NCBI RefSeq assembly: GCF_000518665.1
Contig: NZ_JAEA01000018.1
Coordinates: 1-61,191 of the forward strand
From: Microvirga flocculans ATCC BAA-817
Lineage (GTDB): Bacteria; Pseudomonadota; Alphaproteobacteria; Rhizobiales; Beijerinckiaceae
Length of the DNA stretch: 61,191 nt
Reading direction: 5' to 3'
This document shows, piece by piece, positions 17,202-25,696 of this stretch (the first letter of the stretch is position 1; every line of letters starts with the position of its first letter). The notes below the pieces were generated by a model. It saw only the letters and a list, made by a program, of their open reading frames with translations. It was not told the origin of the DNA and made no database searches. Position numbers and translations under genes: made by a program.

Positions 17202-18151
17202 GATGGCTCCCGTTCGCGGACCGGACCAGCTCTAAGCGGCAAGAGGGTTTCAAGCAAGGCGAGGGAAAGGTCCGGCCGGACGCTGGATGGGCTCTCAACG
17301 GTCAGGGCCGCCGCCACGGTGCCGAGCCGTGCGGCTTCATCGAGTGGGCGCCCTCTCAGCATGGCGACGAGGGTCGCGGCGATCAGGGAATCCCCTGCGC
17401 CGGTCGCATCCACGATCCGGGCCTGCGTGGCGCCGATCCTGGCGATCCCGGTGCGGTCCGCGACGAGCAGCCCGTTCGCTCCGAGGGTCAGGACGATCCG
17501 CTCGGCTCCCTGGGCGAGGAGGGCGCGGGCCGCCGCGTCCGGCGCAGTGTCCGGAGCCTCCAGAAAGGCGCGGGCCTCATCGAGGTTGAGGAAGAAGAGG
17601 CCGATGCCCGTGAGGTCCCGCGGCAGCCGCGTCACCTTCGGGGTCGATACGGCATCGACCGCCAGCATGAGCGAGCGCCCGCGCGCAAGATCGACCAGCG
17701 CATGCAGCGTCTCGGAGGGCAGATTGCAATCCGCGAAGAGCCAGGACGATGCGAACTCGGCCTCGGACCGGCGCAGCAGGGCAGGGGTCAGCTCATCGAA
17801 GACCGCCATATTGGCTAGACCGAGGGCAAGCTCCCCGTCCGGCTGCAGGACGGCGACGTATTCCGCCGTGGCCTGCCTCTCAGAAATCGCCATGCCATTT
17901 GTGCCGATGCCGAGCCGTTTCAGGTCGTCCAGCATGGCATGGCCGTTCTCGTCGTTCCCGACGATGGAGATGAGAGCTGCCCCGGCGCCGAGCCGCGCGA
18001 TGTTCTCGCCCACATTGCGGGCGACACCGCCGAAGGAGCGGCCGGAACTCACCGGATTGGAGGTTCCCGGCTGGATCGGCTCCATTGCGCGGTACTTGCG
18101 GTCGACGGCCGCGCCGCCGATGCAGATCACCCTGACGATCTCAGGCTCCAT
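17198..18151 (-). CDS. psuK: Pseudouridine kinase (PfkB family)
   Basis: A 317-residue PfkB-family sugar/nucleoside kinase. The N-terminal signature is ICIGGAAVDRKY and GGVARNVGENIARLG, and the C-terminal catalytic signature VDATGAGDSLIAATL contains the base Asp. Fusion-like overlap with psuG identifies the substrate as pseudouridine. The start at 18151 is chosen from GAGAGG about 8 bases upstream; the frame runs to 18217 without a ribosome site. Confidence 0.93.
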   Translation of the reverse strand: MEPEIVRVICIGGAAVDRKYRAMEPIQPGTSNPVSSGRSFGGVARNVGENIARLGAGAALISIVGNDENGHAMLDDLKRLGIGTNGMAISERQATAEYVAVLQPDGELALGLANMAVFDELTPALLRRSEAEFASSWLFADCNLPSETLHALVDLARGRSLMLAVDAVSTPKVTRLPRDLTGIGLFFLNLDEARAFLEAPDTAPDAAARALLAQGAERIVLTLGANGLLVADRTGIARIGATQARIVDATGAGDSLIAATLVAMLRGRPLDEAARLGTVAAALTVESPSSVRPDLSLALLETLLPLRAGPVREREPS

Positions 18152-18238
18152 GTCATCGGACCTCTCGCCTTTTCGCTTGCACCCGGAGGATATGCCGGAA
18201 GGCGGGGGCCGCCGCAACGGGCGGCGCGGCCCATTGGC

Positions 18239-20158
18239 TCAGACGACAAAGAAATCCCTGTAGCTGAGGGCGAGGCCTTTCTTGAGCAGCGCGATCTCGA
18301 CGGCCTTGCCGGCGCTGGATCCGTCCGCATCGTAGGAGAGGATGCCCGTCCGCTTGTTGTAGATCAGATAGTCGTTCCGATCCTCTGCGTGCTCGCCCAC
18401 TGTGAAGAAGGCCTTGTTCAGCTGGGCGGGCTTTGAGAGGGAGCCCGTCTTTCCGAGCTTGGAGAAGATCGCGTTGTCGAGCCAGAGGCTGTCGTCGGCG
18501 ACGTTGAAATCCTTGATCGTGTCGAAGTTGATCTTGCGGTTCGTGCGGGCGGTGCCCAGTGCGCTGTCGAACACGAAAGCATCCCTGCCCGTGCCGCCAT
18601 GGAGCGCATCGTTGCCCGCTCCGCCGCTGAGCCTGTCGTTTCCGGAACTGCCGTTGACCCGATCCGCGCCAGTATCGCCATAGACCCAGTCGTTGCCCGA
18701 GCCTCCATCGACGCTGTCGTTGCCCGAACCGCCACGCACCGTATCGTTGCCGGAGCTGCCGGACATCAGGTCGTTGCCCGACTCTCCATCGAGGGTATCG
18801 CTGCCCGTGTAGCCATAGAGCCTGTCGCTGCCGGACCCTCCCAGGATCCTGTCGTTGCCCCAGCCTCCGGAAACGTAATCGTTTCCGGCATCGCCTGAGA
18901 TCCGGTCGTTGCCATCGCCGCCGTACAGCGTGTCGTTGCCGCCCAGGCCCTGCAGGCCGTTGCCTCCCGTATCGCCGGTGAGTCTGTCGCCGTAGGCCGA
19001 GCCCTGCAGGCCCTGGATGCTGGCATAGACGTCGCCCGAAGCCTCGCCTGTGTTACCGGCGCTGGCGATCAGGCTCGCATTCACGCCTGCTGTGGCGTTA
19101 GCATACGAGGCCCAGTTGAAGCCTGCGCCGCCCTCGAGCGTGTCCGCACCTGCGCCGCCGGAGAGAGTATCGTTGCCAGCATTGCCGGAGAGACGGTTCG
19201 CGGCATGGTTGCCGATGAGCGTATCATGCCCGCTGCCGCCTCTGGCGTTTTCGATCAGGGAACGCGGATCGTTCTGATAGAGATAGGCATTGGCGATGTT
19301 GCCGCGGGCATAGATCCCTTCAAAGCCGTCCAGAAGAGCGTATTGCCTACCCACGTCGCTCCACTGTCCCGGGAGCAGGTTGATCGTAAGATTGGTGGCG
19401 TAGTTCTCGAAATTGTAGGTGTCGTTGCCGCCGCCATCCCAAAGAGTGTCGAAGAGGACATCGGCGCTTGGATCGAAGGTGTAGGTGGTGTCGTCGCTTT
19501 TATAGCTCCAGTTGGGGCCGTAGAGATATTGCAGCGCTGCGATGTCGTGGAGCATGGGGGCCGTCGGGTAGCTGCCCTCCGCGAGGGTGTAGCCGCCTTC
19601 CGAGCCCCGTCCGGGATAGCTGCTATAGCTCATCACAGAGAGCTCGATGGAATCCACGGCGGGATCGACCTCGGGAAAGATGCCGATTTCATTGTGCGGA
19701 TGCTTCAGGCCGAGGGCGTGGCCGATCTCGTGCAGGATCGTGAGATAGGCATAGGAGCCCGGCTCCCAGGAGTTTGAATCGGCGACGGATCCGCCGAGCT
19801 GAATATCGCCGGCCTCGGGCTCGGACGAAGGGAAGTCGACGACCCTGGCCGTAGGGTTTTCCGGGGACCGGTACCAATAGATCCGGATGTCCGCGTCCTC
19901 CGGCGAGGCGGCCTCCGTGAAGGTGAGGCCCGAAACGGCGGTCCACATTTCCAGCGCGCGCTCGACATAGAGCTGCTGCGTGGAGTCGAGAGCGGAGAAA
20001 TCGTCGGGGTTGATAGCGTTGACCGGCGAGTAGTCCAACAGCTGCGATGGGAGCGTTGCAAAGCTGTAGGTCAGCGCGGTCGTCGTCCATCTGGTGCCGA
20101 ACAGGATCCCGTCGATCGCGTAATTGTTCGTTGGATCAACTTCTATTGCCGTCGCCAT
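18239..20158 (-). CDS. RTX serralysin-like metalloprotease
   Basis: A 639-residue secreted M10B-type zinc endopeptidase. The zinc motif HEIGHALGLKH spans 143-153 and the Met-turn is VMSYSSY around Met176. Calcium-binding RTX repeats (GGxGxDxLxG-like, such as GGAGADTLEGGAG and GGDGNDRISGDAG) run from about 350 to 550. The C-terminus ends DFFVV, the usual type I secretion signal. There is no N-terminal signal peptide, as expected. Start: the ATG at 20158 has GGGGG upstream; ATG 20170 is possible. No ABC exporter is nearby. A second member lies at 59410. Confidence 0.92.
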   Translation of the reverse strand: MATAIEVDPTNNYAIDGILFGTRWTTTALTYSFATLPSQLLDYSPVNAINPDDFSALDSTQQLYVERALEMWTAVSGLTFTEAASPEDADIRIYWYRSPENPTARVVDFPSSEPEAGDIQLGGSVADSNSWEPGSYAYLTILHEIGHALGLKHPHNEIGIFPEVDPAVDSIELSVMSYSSYPGRGSEGGYTLAEGSYPTAPMLHDIAALQYLYGPNWSYKSDDTTYTFDPSADVLFDTLWDGGGNDTYNFENYATNLTINLLPGQWSDVGRQYALLDGFEGIYARGNIANAYLYQNDPRSLIENARGGSGHDTLIGNHAANRLSGNAGNDTLSGGAGADTLEGGAGFNWASYANATAGVNASLIASAGNTGEASGDVYASIQGLQGSAYGDRLTGDTGGNGLQGLGGNDTLYGGDGNDRISGDAGNDYVSGGWGNDRILGGSGSDRLYGYTGSDTLDGESGNDLMSGSSGNDTVRGGSGNDSVDGGSGNDWVYGDTGADRVNGSSGNDRLSGGAGNDALHGGTGRDAFVFDSALGTARTNRKINFDTIKDFNVADDSLWLDNAIFSKLGKTGSLSKPAQLNKAFFTVGEHAEDRNDYLIYNKRTGILSYDADGSSAGKAVEIALLKKGLALSYRDFFVV

Positions 20159-20352
20159 GAATGCCCCCATTCCGTTAGGGAATGTACTTAACAGCGGGAT
20201 GGGAAAAAATCCAACGGATTGCGAAGGGCTCCCGTGAATTCCAGGCCGGTCCGCATGTGTCCTTTCGAGGCACGCGGCTTTTACGGTTTTGCGCTGGATC
20301 AAAGCGCCCGATGTCCCGCGGGCTACAGTGATCGCAAAAATCGGAGGCGATC

Positions 20353-20748
20353 ATGACTTTGGGAGAAACCCTCAGACAGTGGCAGGCGAGCTGGGCGCGG
20401 GCTTTCGAACTCGAATCGCTGGATCAGGCCCAGCGAGAGGCCCTGGCTCGGGATATCGGCGTTCCGGTGGAGATCCTGCCCGTGCTCGTGGCCCAGGGTC
20501 CCGAGGCTGCCGCGGAGCTGCCGCGGCTCATGAATGCGCTGTCCCTCGATCCGGACAAGGTCCGCGAAATCCATGCGGCGCTCATGCGGGACATGAGTCT
20601 CACCTGCTCGGGATGCACTGCCGCCGTTCGCTGCCGCGACGATCTCGACCATGGCCGCGCGGGCGCGCATTATGCCGAGTACTGCCCTAATGCCGAGAAC
20701 CTGCAGGAATTGCAGAGCGAGGTCGCCATGAAGGATGCGCGCGCCTGA
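20353..20748 (+). CDS. DUF6455-type small protein with Cys cluster
   Basis: A 131-residue cytosolic protein. The N-terminal two thirds is helical; the C-terminal third carries the family signature SLTCSGCTAAVRCRDDLDHG followed by HYAEYCPNA, a Cys/His cluster likely to bind metal. The family is widespread in alphaproteobacteria with no known function. It is divergent from the RTX protease gene and has no obvious operon partner. Confidence 0.8.
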   Translation: MTLGETLRQWQASWARAFELESLDQAQREALARDIGVPVEILPVLVAQGPEAAAELPRLMNALSLDPDKVREIHAALMRDMSLTCSGCTAAVRCRDDLDHGRAGAHYAEYCPNAENLQELQSEVAMKDARA

Positions 20749-20774
20749 AGGCGAGGCGCCCGGCTGACGGAGTG

Positions 20775-21899
20775 TCAATCCCTACCGTGGAACAGCAGGG
20801 TCGTGTTTCCACCGATGGCGCTTGAGGCAACGGGGCGCCTGGGGGCGAGCACGGCCTCGATCCCGGATGAGGGAAAGCGGCTCTGGTAGATCTCGAGCCA
20901 GGCGATGCGATTGCCGGGAATGGTGCCATCGCCGGGATAAGGTTCCTGCCTGGTGCCGGCGGCCTGATCGAAGAACGATGGATCGTCGAGAGACAGCACC
21001 ACCCGGTTCACGAGGCGGGAGAGGGCGCCGCTCTGTTCGGCATAGAGATTGAGGCCCCGGCTGCGAGCGAGTTCGGCTGTGGCGACCAACGGTTCGGCAG
21101 CGTAGATGTGATAGTCGCGGGCGCGCTTGCCGCGCTTGAGTTCAAGCGGCAGCGTGCCTTCCGGCGTGATCTGCGCGAGCCCTATCCGTGCGCTGGCGAT
21201 CCCCCAATCGGTCAGAGTCCTGTCGCCGGACGCGATACCGGCGGCGGTGGCGGCGAGACCCGCCCAGTAGCGGTGATTGTTGCGCCCCGAGACTCCTTGA
21301 GCTCCTTCCTTCGCCTCAACGACGTTCCGCCCGAGAGTCTTCAGCCATGACTCGACGCGCTTCTTCGGCTCATCCGCCAGGCCGGGCGCGTTGCGGATCT
21401 GAAGATAGGCGAGCGCGAAGCCACCCAGGGCCTGCCCCAGATTGAAAAGCGCCTGTTTCGAGCGCATGTCGGTCATGGCGTTCGCCGAGGCCCAGGCATC
21501 GAGCCAGACGAGCGCGCAGGCGGCCGCGGCGGTGTTTCTTGGGCTCGACTTCACATAGGCGTTCGCAATCTTCGCGAGGTTGCGTCCATAGTCGCGCAGC
21601 GGCTCGACCGCTTCCGAATAAGCCTCCTCGGCCTCCTCGTCGATCGTGGCGCGCTGCGCGTCGGACTGCTTGTACTTGCTCTGGGTATCGAGGGTGACGA
21701 TGGGCGCGCCCGGCGTGCCGCATTCATATCTGGGCTTGGCCTGAACGTTCTCCTTCCCCGGCGAAGGGATGAGATAACCGGTACCTTGCCCATAGGCGGC
21801 GCTGATGGGCAGGGCGAGGAGAAGCATGGGAAGCAAGACGCGGAGCGGGCTGCGCGCAGCCGTTGCGCATCCTATCGCCCGTCCAGCAGCCCCCGCCAT
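20775..21899 (-). CDS. PL5-type alginate (mannuronate) lyase family protein
   Basis: A 374-residue secreted protein with a signal peptide over about 18-37 (ending AAYGQG). It has the (alpha/alpha)-barrel helical pattern of polysaccharide lyase family 5 and the hallmark GRNNHRYWAGLA at 205-216, with Asn208 and His209 in the catalytic positions of AlgL. Further conserved elements are the Arg-rich RDYHIYAAEPL region and WLEIYQSRFP near the C-terminus. AlgL degrades alginate in the periplasm by beta-elimination. No alginate-synthesis genes are nearby, so a different uronic polymer is possible. Confidence 0.8.
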   Translation of the reverse strand: MAGAAGRAIGCATAARSPLRVLLPMLLLALPISAAYGQGTGYLIPSPGKENVQAKPRYECGTPGAPIVTLDTQSKYKQSDAQRATIDEEAEEAYSEAVEPLRDYGRNLAKIANAYVKSSPRNTAAAACALVWLDAWASANAMTDMRSKQALFNLGQALGGFALAYLQIRNAPGLADEPKKRVESWLKTLGRNVVEAKEGAQGVSGRNNHRYWAGLAATAAGIASGDRTLTDWGIASARIGLAQITPEGTLPLELKRGKRARDYHIYAAEPLVATAELARSRGLNLYAEQSGALSRLVNRVVLSLDDPSFFDQAAGTRQEPYPGDGTIPGNRIAWLEIYQSRFPSSGIEAVLAPRRPVASSAIGGNTTLLFHGRD

Positions 21900-22024
21900 G
21901 CCGTCCTCCTCAGACCTATGCGGATCATGAGCTAGGGCATTGTTCCAGGAAGTGGATCCGATTTCCCATCAAAATTCGGCGTAGCAAGGCCGGGCGGATA
22001 AGGTCTTTCGGGTTATGGCTCGTC

Positions 22025-23143
22025 TCAGCCGGCATTGGCGGAGCGGCGGGACGGGCTGCGATTGCTGGCTAGAGGCGGCACGAGATCCTGTCCCCGTCCT
22101 GCGGTGACGATCAGGCGCTTGATCTCGCCTCTGAGATAGGCCTGCAGGAAGCGGTCGTAGTTCCTGAAGGAGACGCAGCCGTTCGAATCCCCGCGCGGGC
22201 CGAGCAGATAGGTATGAGCCAGGATGCCGTCGCGGCCATAGATGGCGGCGCTGCCGCCCACCGGCGTGAGGCGCAGGGCGCGCACACCATGGAACAGTGC
22301 CTCGCGTTCGGTGATGACGTAGGTGCCCGGCGGGGTCGCGCCCTTCATGCGGACATTCACGTAACGGGGATTGTCCATCATGTCGCCGAGACCGGAATGC
22401 GCCTCGAGCCTTTCGCCGTTGGGCAAGGTGACCGTCTGCGCGACGATGTCATAGACGGCCGTGCCTGCGCCGGCCTCGGTCGGAACGGGGCTCACGCGGA
22501 TGTTGGGCGAGATGCTGCCCGTGCCGTTCTCGAGCGCGGCATAGCTGAGCGCAGCTTCGGGCGGTGTGGCGGGCCGCACGCCGAAGAGTTTTTCGATGAA
22601 GGTGCGGTTATCCGCCTGCGGGCTGGCGATGGCCGCCGCGCGGGGCGTTGCGGGAACGCTCGACGCCCGCGCCACTTGCGGAGCCGGAGACGTCCGCAGG
22701 TTGCGGAATTCGGCCGGGCGGGGGACAGGCAGCGGCACGGGCTGAGCCGCCTCGGCCACAGCGACAGGCGGAGAAGGCTCGACAGGCGTTTGCGCGACAG
22801 CGGCCGCCGACGGCTCGGCAGGTGCCGTGCGTGCGGCGGCGCGCGGCTTGAGCGCGGCCGTGAGCGGCGTGTTCCGGGCGAAGGCGAGCGCCTCGGGCCG
22901 CAAGGTCGGGTTCGGATCGACCAGGGACAGGTCGTAGGCCGATGCCGTCCGGAGGGACGCCCCTGCAGAGGCCTGGCGTGCGATTTCGCCCTGAACGGCA
23001 GAGGGCGTGCCGGAGATTCCGCCGATATCCGCGAAATAGGCAAGCGGGCTCATCGAGATCGCCACGAGTGCTGCCGTCAGGAGGAAATGGCGCTTGGGGC
23101 GACGCGCGGCGCGGCGGCCTGCCGGATAGGACCTGTGCAACAT
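22025..23143 (-). CDS. DUF2778 (L,D-transpeptidase-fold) envelope protein
   Basis: A 372-residue protein with an N-terminal membrane segment (about 20-42), a Pro/Ala-rich linker of some 170 residues, and a C-terminal DUF2778 domain. The domain shows AHSGLGDMMDNP, then GTYVITERE, then HTYLLGPRGDSNGCVSFRNY, with a His...Ser-x-Gly-Cys arrangement like that of YkuD enzymes. DUF2778 proteins include type VI amidase/transpeptidase effectors, but in Hyphomicrobiales most are chromosomal wall enzymes; nothing here indicates a secretion system. The linker would span the periplasm. Confidence 0.85.
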   Translation of the reverse strand: MLHRSYPAGRRAARRPKRHFLLTAALVAISMSPLAYFADIGGISGTPSAVQGEIARQASAGASLRTASAYDLSLVDPNPTLRPEALAFARNTPLTAALKPRAAARTAPAEPSAAAVAQTPVEPSPPVAVAEAAQPVPLPVPRPAEFRNLRTSPAPQVARASSVPATPRAAAIASPQADNRTFIEKLFGVRPATPPEAALSYAALENGTGSISPNIRVSPVPTEAGAGTAVYDIVAQTVTLPNGERLEAHSGLGDMMDNPRYVNVRMKGATPPGTYVITEREALFHGVRALRLTPVGGSAAIYGRDGILAHTYLLGPRGDSNGCVSFRNYDRFLQAYLRGEIKRLIVTAGRGQDLVPPLASNRSPSRRSANAG

Positions 23144-23249
23144 GGCGAACTCTACGCAACAACTTTAGAGTTCGATTAAGCGCCGCTTTGGTTAAATTCC
23201 GGATAATGCCCTTGCCGCACGAGCTCCCATCGCCGGGCAGATGCGCAGG

Positions 23250-24143
23250 TCACTGCGTTGCTGCATGCGAGGCGAGTTCGGATTTCAGCCAGTCGCGAAA
23301 GGCGTTCACCGCGCGCGTCTCCGGCGTGGAGCGTGCGGTCACGAACCAGTAGGAAATGCCCGTATCGTAGCGGTCGGGGAAGGGCGCAACGAGACGGCCT
23401 AGGGCGATGGCGTCGCCGGCCAGGGTCTCCCAGCCGAGGAAGACCCCCTGGCCGGCCATCGCCGCATCCAGGCACAGGGATGCATCCGAGAAGACGGGCC
23501 CGTCCCCGAGAATGGACTCGTCGAGCCCGTTCGGGCCAAGCCATGTGTTCCAGCCGAACATGGGCGTCGGCTCCCGGACGATCGGCACGGCGGCGAGATC
23601 GTGGGGATGGCGCAGGCGCTCGCCCAAAAGCGGACTGCAAACGGGAAAGACGCACTGGCCGAGGAGCCGTTCGGCCTTCACGTTCGGCCAGCCGCCGCGG
23701 CCGACCCGGATGCAGACATCCACATCCTCATGGCCCGGATCCACGAGGGAAACATCGGCATCGATGCGGATGCGGATATCCGGATGCCGCTCGCGGAAGC
23801 GCTGAAGGCGCCACACCAGCCACTTGCTGGCGAAGACCGGCGCCACCGACACGGTCAGCACGCCCTCGCGCCGCCTGTCGGCCAGGGCCAGCCCGGCTGA
23901 GATTTCGGCGAAGCCCGAACTGAGATAGCGCAGGACGTCCTGCCCGAAGGCGGTGGGTTTCAAGCCCTTCGGGTGCCGCTCGAACAGGGAGCGGCCGAAT
24001 TGCTCTTCGGCCTTGAGGATCTGCTGGCTGACGGCTCCGACGGTGACGCCGAGCTCCTCGGCGGCGGCGCGAAGGCTTCCCAGGCGCCCTGCAGCCTCCA
24101 GGGCGCGCAGGCCGTTCAGATGGAAGCGGTTCAGGTTGCGCAT
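23250..24143 (-). CDS. LysR-family transcriptional regulator (GcvA-like)
   Basis: A 297-residue LysR regulator. The winged helix-turn-helix spans about 8-66 (FHLNGLRALEAAGRLGS, then LGVTVGAVSQQI), and the ligand-binding domain about 90-290 is of the GcvA/AmpR-like group. The start RNLNRFHLNGLRALEAAG is typical of GcvA relatives. The target is unknown. It is divergently transcribed from the small ORF at 24214, the first candidate for control because LysR proteins usually regulate a divergent neighbour. Confidence 0.93.
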   Translation of the reverse strand: MRNLNRFHLNGLRALEAAGRLGSLRAAAEELGVTVGAVSQQILKAEEQFGRSLFERHPKGLKPTAFGQDVLRYLSSGFAEISAGLALADRRREGVLTVSVAPVFASKWLVWRLQRFRERHPDIRIRIDADVSLVDPGHEDVDVCIRVGRGGWPNVKAERLLGQCVFPVCSPLLGERLRHPHDLAAVPIVREPTPMFGWNTWLGPNGLDESILGDGPVFSDASLCLDAAMAGQGVFLGWETLAGDAIALGRLVAPFPDRYDTGISYWFVTARSTPETRAVNAFRDWLKSELASHAATQ

Positions 24144-24213
24144 GCAGCTTTTCTATAGCCAATTGCAGAAAAGCGCCATTTCATTTGCGTGGTGAGGGGT
24201 TCAGGCTTTAGCC

Positions 24214-24447
24214 ATGCTGAACCTGATATGCACCCTCAAGAATCTTCTGCATGGCGACGCCCGTGGAGGCGACGGGCGCGAGGACGAGGCATGGGAGAGC
24301 GACCCCCTGGCCCATCCGGCTCTCCGGCGCATGAGCCTCGAAGAGCTCGCCGATCTGCCCTTCGAGCGCGGGTGCAGGTGCTTGCCACCTCCTAATCCTG
24401 CCGCTCGCCCAGGCGCTTCTTCCAGGTCTCGAACAGGAACAGGGTGA
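24214..24447 (+). CDS. Small protein of unknown function, antisense overlap with the AI-2E gene
   Basis: A 77-residue ORF starting 70 bases from the divergent LysR gene. Residues 1-50 look coding: a hydrophobic start (MLNLICTLKNLL), an acidic middle, and HPALRRMSLEELADLPFER, a motif style common in short alphaproteobacterial proteins. The last 18 residues overlap the 3' end of the AI-2E permease gene on the other strand and may be less constrained. No clear Shine-Dalgarno site at good spacing (GAGGGG is 13 bases away). Confidence 0.5.
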   Translation: MLNLICTLKNLLHGDARGGDGREDEAWESDPLAHPALRRMSLEELADLPFERGCRCLPPPNPAARPGASSRSRTGTG

Positions 24448-25468
24448 TCGCGACGGCCAGTGGGCCGAGGATGAGACCCGATGCTCCGAACAGGATCAGG
24501 CCTCCGATGATCGCGATGAAGGCCGGGACGGTGTGGAGCCTCAACCGGTCGCCCACGAGCATGGGATAGAGCAGGTTGTCGATGCCGCCGACGATGATGG
24601 CGCCCCAGGCCGTCAGGATGACGGCTTGGCCCCACTGGCCGTCGAGGGCGAGGAAGGCGGCGACGGGCACCCAGACGATGAAGGCTCCGAGCACCGGCAC
24701 GATGGCCAGGAGACCCATGACGATGCCCCACAGCAGGGGCGCCTGCAGGTCGAGCAGCCAGAACATCAGCCCGCCCAGTGCGCCCTGCACGAGGGCGACG
24801 GCGACGGTGCCGTAGACCGTGGCATAGACCGTATCGGCCACGCGGGCGAAGAGCCGCTGCATCTCCGCCTCGGGCAGGGGCGACATGTCCCGTAAGAGAT
24901 CCAGCGCCGCGCCGCGGTCGCGCAGGAAGTAGAAGAGCATGTAGAAGGTGAGGAGCAGGGTCAGCGCATAGGAGATCCATTCACGGATCAGCCGCGCGCT
25001 CGCATCGGTCAGCCGCGAGGCGGCGCTCGTCAGGGCCTCCGGCAGGTCCGCCTCGTCGATCCAGCGGGCGACCGCCGCCGTGGTCGGGTGCGCCTCGATG
25101 GCGCGCAGCCATTCACCGGACTGGATCTTCTCCTGCACGGTCACGACGCCTTTGCCGGCCTCCTGCACCAGCCGGGTGCCGACGAAGAGCGTGGGCACCA
25201 CGACGATCGTGCCGACGACGAGAACGGAGATCGTGGCCGCGAGGGCCGGATGCCGGACCTTGCCCTCGATCCACCGATGCGCCGGCATGAACAGGATCGC
25301 CAGGGCCAGGGCCCAGGTGAGCGCGGGCAGGAAAGGCGCCGTGAGCAGGTAGCAGAGATAGAACCCGATGACCGTGAAGGCGAGAAGAACGGCCATCCGG
25401 AAGCGGCTTCTCGTCCTCCATCGCGAGGTCGCCGCATCGGGCGCCGGCTGCCGTTCCATGATGGTCAC
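24392..25468 (-). CDS. AI-2E family transporter (PerM/YdiK-like permease)
   Basis: A 358-residue inner-membrane protein with about eight hydrophobic segments in the family layout: two N-terminal helices (23-65), a third at 75-97, a long cytoplasmic amphipathic section, then helices from about 165 and a cluster at 200-345. Family signatures are LLLTFYMLFYFLRD, VQGALGGLMFWLL and GGIDNLLYPMLVG. Members move AI-2 or Na+/H+; the substrate is not predictable. Start: GTG 25468, with ATG 25459 equally possible behind GAGAGC. Confidence 0.9.
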   Translation of the reverse strand: MTIMERQPAPDAATSRWRTRSRFRMAVLLAFTVIGFYLCYLLTAPFLPALTWALALAILFMPAHRWIEGKVRHPALAATISVLVVGTIVVVPTLFVGTRLVQEAGKGVVTVQEKIQSGEWLRAIEAHPTTAAVARWIDEADLPEALTSAASRLTDASARLIREWISYALTLLLTFYMLFYFLRDRGAALDLLRDMSPLPEAEMQRLFARVADTVYATVYGTVAVALVQGALGGLMFWLLDLQAPLLWGIVMGLLAIVPVLGAFIVWVPVAAFLALDGQWGQAVILTAWGAIIVGGIDNLLYPMLVGDRLRLHTVPAFIAIIGGLILFGASGLILGPLAVAITLFLFETWKKRLGERQD

Positions 25469-25696
25469 GCTCTCAACCTCGAAAACTCCGTTGCCTTATG
25501 TCTGCAACGTCGCGGCGGTCTTGTGAAGATCGGGGCGCGGGGCGAGAGGATTTGCCCATGCCGCTCCGGCGCGGGCTGGAGGCTCGGTCTTTTTTACTTT
25601 CGCGTGACTGAATTCCTGCCGGAATTAACGGAATAACGACGAATACACATGAACTCTGGCGGGGATTGCCTCTCGTAAGTCGAGCCGAAAGCCGTC

